From: an archaeon 13_2_20CM_2_53_6 | Lineage (GTDB): Archaea > Thermoproteota > Bathyarchaeia > 40CM-2-53-6 | Direction: 5' to 3' | Assembly (NCBI GenBank): GCA_001915065.1 | Contig: MNDT01000051.1 | Location: 1 to 36,131, forward strand | DNA: 36,131 nucleotides | In this document: piece after piece, positions 22,177 through 31,105 of the stretch | How positions within the stretch are numbered: the stretch's first letter is position 1 | How the letters are laid out: the number at the start of each line of letters is the position of its first letter | Notes under the pieces: generated by a model | What the model was told of the DNA's origin: nothing | The model's input: the letters and a program-made list of their open reading frames with translations, nothing else | The model's database searches: none | Program-made: the position numbers and the translations under genes

Positions 22177-24906
22177 TCAGTCGGCCATGCCGGGTGGTAT
22201 TGTGAATTGTGCAAGATACGTACTGGTCAGATCGTGGATGTCAACCACTCCATCATAGTTCACGTCGTTTGCGGATAATTTCGACACTGGCATGACGGCT
22301 TTGAACTGGGCGAGGTATACGCTTACGAGGTCATTCACATCCACTCTATTGTCCCGCGTTGGGTCTGGCCAGACGTAGGTCAGACTCCCGGTGGGGGGCC
22401 AGGGTAGACCGCCTGAGGTACAGGGATTTCCGCAGAGTCCTTGTTGCTGAGCCTCAAAGATCAAGCGTTGTATGATGTAGACATCGAGAGAGTTTATTAC
22501 CGGTCCATTGATGCGCACGGTCACCGAGGGGCACGCCGTAGGGCATCCCGTACCGTATGGGTTTTTGAAGGTAATATTGCCCTCGGGCGACATTCTATAG
22601 TCTACGTTGAATCGGAGGGTATCGCTGGGTGTTGTCGCGTTGACCTGCAGCAAGAGGTCAAGGTCGGACTGGTTCACAATTCCATCCCTACCCACGTCGG
22701 GCTGCAAACCTACTCCCGTGGCGGAACTCCAGAACCTGGTTCCATCCTTGTAGTAGGGGTTTGGCTTTAGTAATATGGTATTAGTACAGTCAGCGCCCGA
22801 GCAACCTGCGATCATGTAGGGTCCTGTCCCCACGTACTCGATCGGACCACTGGGACACGTAATGCCGCAGCCGAGGCCTTGGAAGCTCGGAAAGAGGGTT
22901 GCATCGGGAAACGAGCAATTCGCCCTAGGGGAAATCCCAAAGCCAACGTTGTGTCCAGCGGCTGGATTGTAGTCTGCGCACCAGACGTGTTGAGGGATGA
23001 TCGGAAGGAATCCCACGTTCTGAGCCAAGAGGGCGCCGAGGCTGTTGAAGAACACGAGAACTGTCTGGGATCCATCGGCGTTCGAGATGATGGTTGTGTT
23101 GTAGACGCTCTGAACGAATGGATAGTTGATCCCGGGGTTCTTCTGAGCGTACTCGATGCTGAACTTGATGTCCTGACCCGTCAGAGGCTGACCGTCGTTC
23201 CATAGGACTCCCTGCCTGAGTTTGAAGACCCCGACAGCTGCAGCCTGGCTCAGGGCAGTATTGAAGTAGGTGCCCGAGCCGAAGCTGTTCACAAGGACAG
23301 GCACGACTTCTTGAGGGCTAGCGGGGCTTCGGGTCAGCATGCTGTCATAAGTCTGCTGCATGGCCAATTGGTCCCAGAGCCACACACTGGTAACGATATT
23401 GGGTTGTTGAATGGTACTCTTGAATCCCCAGTCCAGGACACCTTGCCCCTTGAAATTGGCGTAGGAGGACCCGGGGGGCTGACAGTTGTTCAGGAACATT
23501 CCGGTAAGCGTGTAGTAATTGTCTAGTCCGGTACCCAGATTGTTCCCGACAAAGTTGGTCCAGCACGCTCTCTGGGTGAAAGACTCCGAGCCCGTGCCCG
23601 TGGCGCCGCTGGTCAGTATTGGAGGGCTTCCATAGTCTCGGATCCATGCCGCCTTGTCTCCAGAAGTAGAGAATAGAGGAACGGTCGGCATCTTCCCCGT
23701 TATCTTTCCAGTGCCGGAACTGTAACCCCAAGCATAAGTCTGAGTGGCAACAGCTGCGTTGATAACGTCGGTGTACGTGGCGCCGGTGTTGATGGGAGCT
23801 GCGAGGTTGTCGTATTGCGCGTCTACGAAGCAGTCAAAATTTAGCGGAAAGTTTCCTTGCCAAGCCCCTCCACAGCCAACCGGGGCCTGACTGCTGCCGT
23901 AGAGGAAGGGAAGATGGTCAGGGTCAAAGTCCAGTCCCCAGCCTCCCGTGTACAGATTCCACCTATTCCATGGTGCTGTGAGTATTATCGAGTTAGCTAC
24001 CCGCCGATCGACCACGTTCGGTGAGACGTTAAGGATGCATGGGTTGCTTGGGCAGACAGTGACTGGACTGCCTCCCGTTTTTGGCGTGTAAGAGTTTGGA
24101 AGGTTCTGCATCTGCTGAACTAGAGCTTGCCCTGCCTGAGTGCGAAGGGGATCATCGATACGGATAAGGAATTTGATGGGTGCAGTGCACAGGTTATTGC
24201 TGTCGACGCATGCTGTCCCTCCCAATGGGGCTTGAGTAGGAGGTGAGGCCAAGCATCCGGAGACTGTTATTCCATTCACTATCGTAGAGCACAGGGGATC
24301 GAACCGCCATCCGCTCTCATAGAGGACCTGAAGGCCCTTGCTAGGGTTGTAGTCGCCGTAGGGCGTGGGATACCCCAGCTGTTGACAGGTAACAGAACCG
24401 GGCTGGCCGAAGGCGGTGCCTGCGCATATAGGCTGGGCAAATCCTCCCGCTATGTTGAGCACTATGTTCTGTCTGTCAACCAGGTACGCGAGCGCCTGGC
24501 GGAAGCCCTGTGTCGAGGAGACGAGGCTGGCGTTGCTGTTCACGTCGATCTCGAACATCCCGATATCGTTATGCTTCCAGGTGAAAACCTGGCCTTGGCA
24601 GACTACACTGGGAACGCTGGTGTCACAGGATGTTGAGCCTGGAACTGTCTGAGTCCAGGTTTTCAAGTATGGAAAGGGAACAGGCCAATCCACAATGTCC
24701 AACGCACCCGCCTGGAACGCGAGCATTTCCTGGTCTAGGCTGTCATACTCGTGAATCAAGACCGTGCCTGTTCCTGGACCCATTGTACCGGGAATCGTAC
24801 CGGAGGCTGACACGTGAGGAAGAGCGATCATGCTGTTTGGAAATGCTAAGATAAAGATCAATATCAGAACAGGTATGAGAATGCTTCTTGCTGGCCTTGG
24901 ATCCAT
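22177..24906 (-). CDS. Oligopeptide-binding protein (SBP_bac_5) with C-terminal dockerins
   Basis: 909 residues. Signal peptide at about 1-34 (SILIPVLILIFILAFPNS), with no lipobox Cys. The body is an extracellular solute-binding family 5 fold: LAFQAGALDIVDWP near the N-terminus and FKLRQGVLWNDGQPLTGQD in the second half. It is longer than usual and rich in paired Cys. Near 735-820 a dockerin-like module starts DVGRDGIVNQSDLDLLL. At about 848-905 a clear type I dockerin has two Ca-binding repeats, DPTRDNRVDVNDL and DVNYDGVVDIHDL, each followed by a YLAQF helix. No C-terminal membrane helix is present, so surface retention must come from docking. The cohesin protein at 34686-35948 is the expected receptor and the Dpp operon at 29-35 kb the expected transporter. 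Confidence 0.85.
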   Translation of the reverse strand: MDPRPARSILIPVLILIFILAFPNSMIALPHVSASGTIPGTMGPGTGTVLIHEYDSLDQEMLAFQAGALDIVDWPVPFPYLKTWTQTVPGSTSCDTSVPSVVCQGQVFTWKHNDIGMFEIDVNSNASLVSSTQGFRQALAYLVDRQNIVLNIAGGFAQPICAGTAFGQPGSVTCQQLGYPTPYGDYNPSKGLQVLYESGWRFDPLCSTIVNGITVSGCLASPPTQAPLGGTACVDSNNLCTAPIKFLIRIDDPLRTQAGQALVQQMQNLPNSYTPKTGGSPVTVCPSNPCILNVSPNVVDRRVANSIILTAPWNRWNLYTGGWGLDFDPDHLPFLYGSSQAPVGCGGAWQGNFPLNFDCFVDAQYDNLAAPINTGATYTDVINAAVATQTYAWGYSSGTGKITGKMPTVPLFSTSGDKAAWIRDYGSPPILTSGATGTGSESFTQRACWTNFVGNNLGTGLDNYYTLTGMFLNNCQPPGSSYANFKGQGVLDWGFKSTIQQPNIVTSVWLWDQLAMQQTYDSMLTRSPASPQEVVPVLVNSFGSGTYFNTALSQAAAVGVFKLRQGVLWNDGQPLTGQDIKFSIEYAQKNPGINYPFVQSVYNTTIISNADGSQTVLVFFNSLGALLAQNVGFLPIIPQHVWCADYNPAAGHNVGFGISPRANCSFPDATLFPSFQGLGCGITCPSGPIEYVGTGPYMIAGCSGADCTNTILLKPNPYYKDGTRFWSSATGVGLQPDVGRDGIVNQSDLDLLLQVNATTPSDTLRFNVDYRMSPEGNITFKNPYGTGCPTACPSVTVRINGPVINSLDVYIIQRLIFEAQQQGLCGNPCTSGGLPWPPTGSLTYVWPDPTRDNRVDVNDLVSVYLAQFKAVMPVSKLSANDVNYDGVVDIHDLTSTYLAQFTIPPGMAD

Positions 24907-24980
24907 AAGATTCAGATCTGCCGGGGAAAAATGGGGGCTAAGGGTAAAAAGGTTTTACATCTAGGTAGAGCGGAAGCCGT

Positions 24981-27062
24981 CTACGGATTTCCACTGGTTG
25001 CCCGAGTAGCATCACCCGAGGAACCGTGTTTCAACTGGGCGTCTCGCCTTAGATAGAGGACGACCATGAGGCCTAGTGCTACCAGGGACCCAGCCAGCCC
25101 GTATGAGAGGTAGGTCGAGAGGAGGGAGCCATTCTGAATGGGAGGCTGGGCTAGAACGGTTATTCCGACTGTCTGGGAAACGGACCTTCCGCCGGCGTCC
25201 GTAACGGTAACGTTCGCTGAGTAGAAGCGGGGAAGGGAGTATGTGTGTACGGGGGAGGATACCGCGGATGATTGTCCGTCATCGAAGGACCATGAGTAAG
25301 AGTAGGGTGAGATGCCGCCGGAAGCTTGAGAGCTAAACGACACTGTTAAGGGGGCGGTGCCACCGGTTATGTTTGACGTTGCCGTGAGCGTCAACTGATT
25401 TGTAGCTCCAGGCGCAAGAACGCGGACCTGGACCCTGGTGGTCTCAGCCTCGGACCCGCTGTTTCCGGTTATCGTCACGTCGTAGTTTCCCGATTGGGCC
25501 CCCGTCGCATTTACTCCAAGGGAGACAAAGACTCTGCTCTGCATGGTCAAGTCTACACTCGTCTGGTTGAGAGAAATCGAGAGACCTTGAGGTGAGGTGG
25601 AGGCAGAGAGAGATACTGTCCCGGAGAAATTTCCGAGACTGTACAACCTTACTGTAGATTTTAAGGATGACCCGGAGTAGAGCACCAAGGAGGCTGGACT
25701 TGCGGACAGGACGAATCCAGATCCCTTGTATAGATAGGCAGCTCCGGACTCTAGGAGACCTCCATGGGAGTTGAACGGAGCGCCGAACAGGTAATCCGAC
25801 GAAGTGCCCCCATAAACTGACCATCCCATATTGTCGCCAGCAGACTCGCCATCAATCTCTACGATAAGACCAAAGTCAATTCCCGAGTATATGTAGACGC
25901 TACCGGCATCCGTTCTCCCGCCTGGAGAGGCAAGGTCTGCGGCAATTATGAGAGTAGGGCTGACATTGTTCGGGTCTGTCTCCATGGATACAGCCCAACC
26001 GAAATCGTCACCCGACGAGGGACCGTCGAAGCGATGAACGAGTGTGTAATTCGATCCGGAGAAGAGATACGCCGACCCAACGTTCGCCCTACCTCCAGGG
26101 CTGGCAGACGGAGCTCCGATGATCAGGTCAGGCCTCCCATCGCCAGGGATGCCCAGTCCACCGGCAACAGAGGTACCAAAAAAGTCCCCCGCCACCTCTC
26201 CATCGAACCGTTTTAACAGACTGAGTCCGCGGCCAGAAAATAGGTAAGCGCTTCCAGCGTTAACCCTACCACCCGGATCAGCTAGGTCAGCACCAACAAG
26301 AAGATCCGGAATACCGTCCCCATTAACATCGGCTACTCCAGCTAGGGACACTCCGAACTCGCTATGGGCCATCTCACCATCCAGCCGCCGATAGACAGTA
26401 AGATTACTGCCAAAGTACACGTAGACGCTGCCCGCATTCGTTCTCTGAGAATCAGGAGATGCGTCTATCGCCCCAACAGCAAACTCCGGACGAGCGTCGA
26501 CATGAAGATCCCCAACAGTAGCAATGGACGCTCCAAAAAGTTCCCCCGCGACCACCCCATCAAGCCTGCGAATCAGAGAGAAATCCCGCCCTTCGAACAC
26601 GTATACGCTCCCCGCGCGCGATCGGCCTCCCGGACTAGCCATGTCCGCACCTATGAGGAGATCAGCATATCCGTCGCCATTGAGATCTGCAGTGCCTGAG
26701 ACTGAGGCTCCAAAATCATCGCCCGAATTCTGACCATCGAATCTGTGAATGAGAGTGAAATTTTTTCCTGAAAATAAGTACGCGCTTCCCGCCCCTGTAC
26801 GGTTTCCCGGAGACTCACCAGGAGCTCCAATCAAAATCTCGTTGTAACCATCATGAAACAGGTCGCCCACTCGAGTGATGCTGAGCCCCAAGTCTCCGCT
26901 CGTGACTGCGCCGTTGAACTTGTTGATGAGCTGCAATTGAAGATTCGATTGCTGTCCCGAAACGGTGAAATTTGTGAAGGGACTGGTGGAGATGAGAATT
27001 AGGGAGAGGACAAGCAGCCGTGTTCGCAATCGGGAGAACGGGACTCCTCTTTGAGACCGCAT
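24981..27062 (-). CDS. FG-GAP repeat / PKD surface protein with C-terminal anchor
   Basis: 693 residues from ATG at 27062; an in-frame GTG at 27089 overlaps a TATA-like box (27072-27084) and is less likely, while TTG at 27029 is also possible. A signal peptide is followed by seven FG-GAP blades of about 60 residues, each with RFDG..GD.FG, a Ca-site of the DLNGDGYADLLIGA type, SPGGR and GSAYLFSG. This forms an integrin-alpha-like beta-propeller. Next come a NEW3-like sandwich (SASPASLVLYSG on), a PKD domain (YSWSFDDGQ), one membrane helix and YLRRDAQLK. It should be an extracellular adhesion or binding protein. It lies upstream of, and on the same strand as, the dockerin-bearing binding protein, with a 75-nt gap. 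Confidence 0.88.
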   Translation of the reverse strand: MRSQRGVPFSRLRTRLLVLSLILISTSPFTNFTVSGQQSNLQLQLINKFNGAVTSGDLGLSITRVGDLFHDGYNEILIGAPGESPGNRTGAGSAYLFSGKNFTLIHRFDGQNSGDDFGASVSGTADLNGDGYADLLIGADMASPGGRSRAGSVYVFEGRDFSLIRRLDGVVAGELFGASIATVGDLHVDARPEFAVGAIDASPDSQRTNAGSVYVYFGSNLTVYRRLDGEMAHSEFGVSLAGVADVNGDGIPDLLVGADLADPGGRVNAGSAYLFSGRGLSLLKRFDGEVAGDFFGTSVAGGLGIPGDGRPDLIIGAPSASPGGRANVGSAYLFSGSNYTLVHRFDGPSSGDDFGWAVSMETDPNNVSPTLIIAADLASPGGRTDAGSVYIYSGIDFGLIVEIDGESAGDNMGWSVYGGTSSDYLFGAPFNSHGGLLESGAAYLYKGSGFVLSASPASLVLYSGSSLKSTVRLYSLGNFSGTVSLSASTSPQGLSISLNQTSVDLTMQSRVFVSLGVNATGAQSGNYDVTITGNSGSEAETTRVQVRVLAPGATNQLTLTATSNITGGTAPLTVSFSSQASGGISPYSYSWSFDDGQSSAVSSPVHTYSLPRFYSANVTVTDAGGRSVSQTVGITVLAQPPIQNGSLLSTYLSYGLAGSLVALGLMVVLYLRRDAQLKHGSSGDATRATSGNP

Positions 27063-27162
27063 TCGTCCTCTGGAATATTTAAGCAGCACAATCCTGAGAG
27101 TCTAGATTCCTTACCAACTCGCGTGAATACTCCACGCCAAATCAACGCTCGTTCTCGCGGAA

Positions 27163-28089
27163 TCAGTAACCGGAGGCGTAGAAGACAAGCCCAGTCAGAA
27201 CTGGGGCCGCGAGGTTCGTTTGGAGGAACGGATTGTCGTAGTGTCTGCTCATATACCAGACGGCAATGTCTTTTCTAAAGACGCTCTCGCCGTTGACGTA
27301 TGAGGATAAGTCTTGATCGACCTGATCAGGCAAGTGGCTCTTTTCGATCTCGTTCGCGTGATCCTGGACCACGATGATGGTCCCGGGGGTCCAGAGCGTC
27401 TCTTGGATATCCGTTGGAGTAAAGAAGACCCCTCTGCTTCCTTGAGCCACCTCCCAGCTCGTGAACATGTGTGAAGAGTCTCGCATCCCGGTATCGTTGA
27501 GAATGGTCTCCTGTCGGATTGGCACCCATCCGACGGTCTGGTATTGGAGTATGATGTTTCTCACATCGCTTCCGATCGCGAAGTCCAAGCGCCAGTGAGG
27601 TTCGTAGTAGTGGATCTCATTGCATCCACCTCTACCAATTTGAAGCAGTGCTAGAAAGTGTCCGTCAGGATAGAATCTCCAGATCTGTTGGTAATCGTAG
27701 CCTGGTACTTCGTAGTAGCCTCTGATCTGGAATCCCCCGGCCGTTAGGTTGTCATAGTATAGAGCGTAGGGCGCCGGATTCGGAGGTCCGATCCATGCAG
27801 ACCTCAACTCGTCATAGAAGTAGCAGGCTTGATTATAGAAGGGATAGTAATTCACTATTATCCCAGCCAGTCTTGCATCCCGTAGGAGCAAAACTCCGTT
27901 GTAGCTCACGTTGTAGAGTTGTATCCCGTCGTCCAAGGAGACGTTCCACGGAATTGTCCAGCCACTACGAACTATTGGATTGTTCGAGAAAACTGCCCGA
28001 GCAGTGGGAATGTGGGAGAGGATGGGAAGTGTGGACAGAGCAGTGACGCATAGAACAAACAGGACCCTTAGGAGGCGTCGGCCCTTCAT
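27163..28089 (-). CDS. Secreted protein resembling copper amine oxidase beta-supersandwich
   Basis: 308 residues from ATG at 28089, which has GGAG 5 nt upstream; GTG at 28104 is the longer alternative. Signal peptide LLRVLFVLCVTALSTLP. The mature part recalls the C-terminal domain of copper amine oxidases: DGIQLYNVSYNGVLLLRDAR, then a WRFYPDGHFLALLQIGRGG block, then HYYEPHWRLDFAIG with two His where the copper HxH site would be, then DIAVWYMSRHYDNPF before the C-terminal strand. I do not see the Asn-Tyr-Asp/Glu motif that makes the topaquinone cofactor, so activity as an amine oxidase is doubtful. It may be a non-catalytic relative. Placement between surface-protein genes fits an extracellular role. 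Confidence 0.5.
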   Translation of the reverse strand: MKGRRLLRVLFVLCVTALSTLPILSHIPTARAVFSNNPIVRSGWTIPWNVSLDDGIQLYNVSYNGVLLLRDARLAGIIVNYYPFYNQACYFYDELRSAWIGPPNPAPYALYYDNLTAGGFQIRGYYEVPGYDYQQIWRFYPDGHFLALLQIGRGGCNEIHYYEPHWRLDFAIGSDVRNIILQYQTVGWVPIRQETILNDTGMRDSSHMFTSWEVAQGSRGVFFTPTDIQETLWTPGTIIVVQDHANEIEKSHLPDQVDQDLSSYVNGESVFRKDIAVWYMSRHYDNPFLQTNLAAPVLTGLVFYASGY

Positions 28090-28221
28090 CGAAGCTCCAG
28101 TCACTCAAAATAAAGATCTGTTGGGAGGCATAAATGCTTCTGGCATCTTTCCGGATTAGGTTATATTGTCGACTGGGAGCAGTTCGAGAACCGAGAAGTT
28201 CAGTTCACCCGTGTTGGACCT

Positions 28222-28911
28222 ATGAGGTTTGCACTTCTACTCATATTGACCTTGACGCTAGCTCCATCTATGCTTCCCACTGGAGCCGCGCAGTATTCCG
28301 TAGGAGTGCGCCCGGGGGACTGGACCAAATACCAGATTAGTGGAGACCTATCTGAGAACGCAGTAGTCTCCAACCTAACCGTGATACAGGTCTCTCGAAC
28401 AAATGTTACCGTGAAATCCACAGACTTTTACAACGATGGCACGAACTCCAGTAACTTCCTGTGGGTAGACATCTCGACAGGACAGAACAACACGGCTCAA
28501 TCCGGTTTCCCAGCATTCTTCTTCATCATTCTCCCAAGTAGGGGTATTGGAGAAGGGATCTACGGAGTTCAATCACTGGTCATTCAAAACAGTCTTGAAA
28601 GAACGTACGTACAGACCATCAGACGGACGAACTTTGCCAACATCACGACTGTCGGATCTGGAAGCACCTCGTACTATTGGGATGCCCAGACGGGAATTCT
28701 TGCGGAAATTCTGCAGTTACACCAAAATAGAACCGTGGCGATTCACGCGATGATAGTAGCAACTAGCCTTTGGAGCCCTCAGCCCCAAAACTCTTCCCTG
28801 ATATTCTTGGAAGCCACGCTGATCGGCGTCATAGGTGCGGGCATGGCCGTTCTGGCTTACGCTAGGCTTTCTAGAAGACACAAGAGTAAGAAGCCTAGAG
28901 CCCGCAACTGA
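28222..28911 (+). CDS. Hypothetical membrane-anchored extracellular protein
   Basis: 229 residues from ATG at 28222. Signal peptide FALLLILTLTLAPSMLP; extracellular beta-rich middle with several N-glycosylation sequons (NLT, NVT, NSS, NIT); membrane helix about 192-213 (LEATLIGVIGAGMAVLAYA) and a strongly basic tail (SRRHKSKKPRARN). The motif VRPGDWTKYQISGD near the N-terminus is seen in many archaeal surface proteins of unknown function. It is the only plus-strand gene in the surface island, lying between the Dpp operon and the surface-protein genes. A TATA-like TTATATT lies about 60 nt upstream. Confidence 0.6.
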   Translation: MRFALLLILTLTLAPSMLPTGAAQYSVGVRPGDWTKYQISGDLSENAVVSNLTVIQVSRTNVTVKSTDFYNDGTNSSNFLWVDISTGQNNTAQSGFPAFFFIILPSRGIGEGIYGVQSLVIQNSLERTYVQTIRRTNFANITTVGSGSTSYYWDAQTGILAEILQLHQNRTVAIHAMIVATSLWSPQPQNSSLIFLEATLIGVIGAGMAVLAYARLSRRHKSKKPRARN

Positions 28912-29057
28912 TCTCGATCATGTGGGATAACGAGGTTGCCGGGCAATACTGAGATAGTCCTCAAGCCCCATCACCGGTTTCGTTGGGACCGCCGAAGGAA
29001 CGACCTCATCGCCGACCTTTAGGATCAATGAACCAGTATCTATTGGGCTAGATCGAG

Positions 29058-30074
29058 CTAGTAGCCTTTGGCCTCTCCTATTAGGTGGCAGGCAGCCCAA
29101 TGGCCGGGCTCCGCTTCAATCAGCGGGGGTTCGTCCTGTGTACATCGTTCAAAGGCATACGGGCAACGTGTGTGGAATCTGCAGCCGTTTGGCGGGTTGA
29201 TCGGACTTGGTATTTCTCCGCTAATCACGGCCTCGCCCCTTTTCTTGTCGGGATCTGGGGATGGGACGGCTCGTATTAGTGCGTCAGTGTAGGGATGGAG
29301 CGGGCTGGCGATTACGCTATCTGCTGGGCCGATCTCCATGATCTTTCCGAGGTACATGACTGCTATTCGGTCGCAGATGTGTCTGGCCAAGGCCAGGTCA
29401 TGGGTGATGTATACAAAGGAGGCACCTCTTTTCGCGACCAAGTCGACCATGTTGTTGAGGACTTCAGCTCTGATGGAAACGTCTAGCATTGAAACAGGCT
29501 CGTCTGCTACGACAAGTTCAGGATTCAGGATAAATGCTCGGGCCACTGCTACTCTCTGCCGCTGCCCGCCGCTTAGCTCGTGAGGGTAACGATACATGAA
29601 CTCTTCCGGAGGAACAAGCTCAACCTCTCTAAGGGCTTGCTTGACTCTCTCTTCGACCTCTTCACCGGTCTTATAGTCGTGTTGAACCTGGACTGGTTCT
29701 GCAACGATATCTTTCACTAGCATTCTAGGGTTGAGGGACTCGTACGGGTCTTGGAAGATTATCTGTAACTGGCGACGGACCCTCTTGAGCTGGCGCGATG
29801 ACAACTTTGCGATGTTCCTTCCTCGAAACTCGATAGTCCCCTTTGTCACGTTTATGAGCCGTAGGATCAGCCGACCCGTTGTTGTCTTTCCACTCCCGCT
29901 CTCTCCAGCCAGCCCTAGAATCTCCCCTTTTCGAACTGTGAAGCTGACGTCATCAACTGCTTTCACGTACAGTTGCTGACCAACCAAGGTTGAGAGAAAG
30001 CCCGTTCTGACCGGGAACCATTTTGTCAGGCCTTCGACCTTTAGCAATTCGTCCTGTTCCTTCAATTGTCTCAC
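29058..30074 (-). CDS. dppF: Oligopeptide ABC transporter ATP-binding protein DppF/OppF
   Basis: 338 residues. Walker A GESGSGKTT, signature LSGGQRQRVAVARA, Walker B LVVADEPVSMLDV and H-loop THDLALA are complete. The C-terminal oligopeptide-transporter extension has the Cys pattern GCRFHTRCPYAFERC and AACHL, which in some relatives binds a 4Fe-4S cluster. It pairs with DppD to power peptide import. Its GTG start overlaps the DppD stop (GTGA), so the two are translationally coupled; it is the last gene of the operon. Confidence 0.93.
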   Translation of the reverse strand: MRQLKEQDELLKVEGLTKWFPVRTGFLSTLVGQQLYVKAVDDVSFTVRKGEILGLAGESGSGKTTTGRLILRLINVTKGTIEFRGRNIAKLSSRQLKRVRRQLQIIFQDPYESLNPRMLVKDIVAEPVQVQHDYKTGEEVEERVKQALREVELVPPEEFMYRYPHELSGGQRQRVAVARAFILNPELVVADEPVSMLDVSIRAEVLNNMVDLVAKRGASFVYITHDLALARHICDRIAVMYLGKIMEIGPADSVIASPLHPYTDALIRAVPSPDPDKKRGEAVISGEIPSPINPPNGCRFHTRCPYAFERCTQDEPPLIEAEPGHWAACHLIGEAKGY

Positions 30075-31036
30075 ATTTTGTCGGGGTACAGGTGGCAGGC
30101 CACATAGTGGTCCGGTCTCAACTCAATCAGAGGTGGCTGAACCTTCTTACAGACGTCCATGACGTACGGGCATCTCGGGTTGAATCGACAGCCTACGGGA
30201 GGATTGAGAAGGTCGGGGGGCTGACCTGGTACGGAAGACAGTCTTTTACGTTCGCCTCGAATATCTGGAAACGCCTGCAGCAGACCCTGAGTGTACGGGT
30301 GCAGAGGCTCGTGGAATACACTTGGAGTACTACCATACTCGGCAATGTTTCCTGCATACATGATCACGACCCGTTCGCAGGTCTCAGCTATTATCGACAG
30401 GTCATGTGATATGAGAATCATGGAGAGATCAAGTTTTTCCTTCAGGTCCCTCATCAGACGTAGGACTTGAGCTTGGACTATGACGTCAAGCGCGGTTCCA
30501 GGCTCGTCAGCAATTACAAGTTTGGGGTTGCAGGCAAGCGCCATGGCGATGAGGGCTCTCTGCCTCATCCCGCCGCTGAATTCGTGGGGATATCCGTCGA
30601 CTCTTTCCGGATCGATCCCTACGAGCTCCAGAAGTTTCGCGGCCCGTTCTCGACATTCTTCCTTTGAGACTTCCTTATCGTGGGTCCTTATCGCTTCGAT
30701 TATCTGGTCTCCTATCTTGTATACGGGATCGAGAGCGTTCATTGCTCCCTGAAAAACTATAGACATGTCCCTCCATCTTACTTGCCTCATCTCTCTGTCG
30801 GTTAGATTGAGAAGGTTCCTGCCGTCGAGGTTTATCTGGCCCTTCAGGATCCTTCCAGCTTTGGGAAGTAGTCTCATGAGTGAGAGTGCCACTGTGGTCT
30901 TGCCGCAGCCTGACTCGCCGGCGAGCCCGAGGGACTGGCCCTTCTTGACGCTGAAGCTTATTCCTTCGGCTGCCCTCACTGGTCCTCTCTTGGTCTCGTA
31001 GTTTACTGTTAGATCTTTGACCTCCAAGACCGACAA
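30071..31036 (-). CDS. dppD: Oligopeptide ABC transporter ATP-binding protein DppD/OppD
   Basis: 321 residues from TTG at 31036. Walker A GESGCGKTT, Q-loop IVFQGAMNALDPV, signature FSGGMRQRALIAMALA, Walker B KLVIADEP and H-loop SHDLSII are present. After Walker B it reads DEPGTALDV where nearly all DppD proteins have DEPTTALDV. The C-terminal Cys-bearing domain (GCRFNPRCPYVMDVC, VACHL) is complete. It forms the heterodimeric motor with DppF. Confidence 0.93.
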   Translation of the reverse strand: MSVLEVKDLTVNYETKRGPVRAAEGISFSVKKGQSLGLAGESGCGKTTVALSLMRLLPKAGRILKGQINLDGRNLLNLTDREMRQVRWRDMSIVFQGAMNALDPVYKIGDQIIEAIRTHDKEVSKEECRERAAKLLELVGIDPERVDGYPHEFSGGMRQRALIAMALACNPKLVIADEPGTALDVIVQAQVLRLMRDLKEKLDLSMILISHDLSIIAETCERVVIMYAGNIAEYGSTPSVFHEPLHPYTQGLLQAFPDIRGERKRLSSVPGQPPDLLNPPVGCRFNPRCPYVMDVCKKVQPPLIELRPDHYVACHLYPDKM

Positions 31037-31105
31037 TGGGTTGTCTGACCTGTTATGCGATACGGAATCGAAAAGCTATGAATAAGCTTTGGGGAGGCAA
31101 GACTT

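Noticed and set aside
24981-27062. Internal periodic DNA similarity
   Set aside because: It is explained by the seven FG-GAP blades of the encoded protein, not by a separate DNA repeat.
28918-29100. 60-codon minus-strand ORF overlapping the end of dppF
   Set aside because: Its first part is in a shadow frame of dppF; the tail looks somewhat protein-like but there is no independent start.
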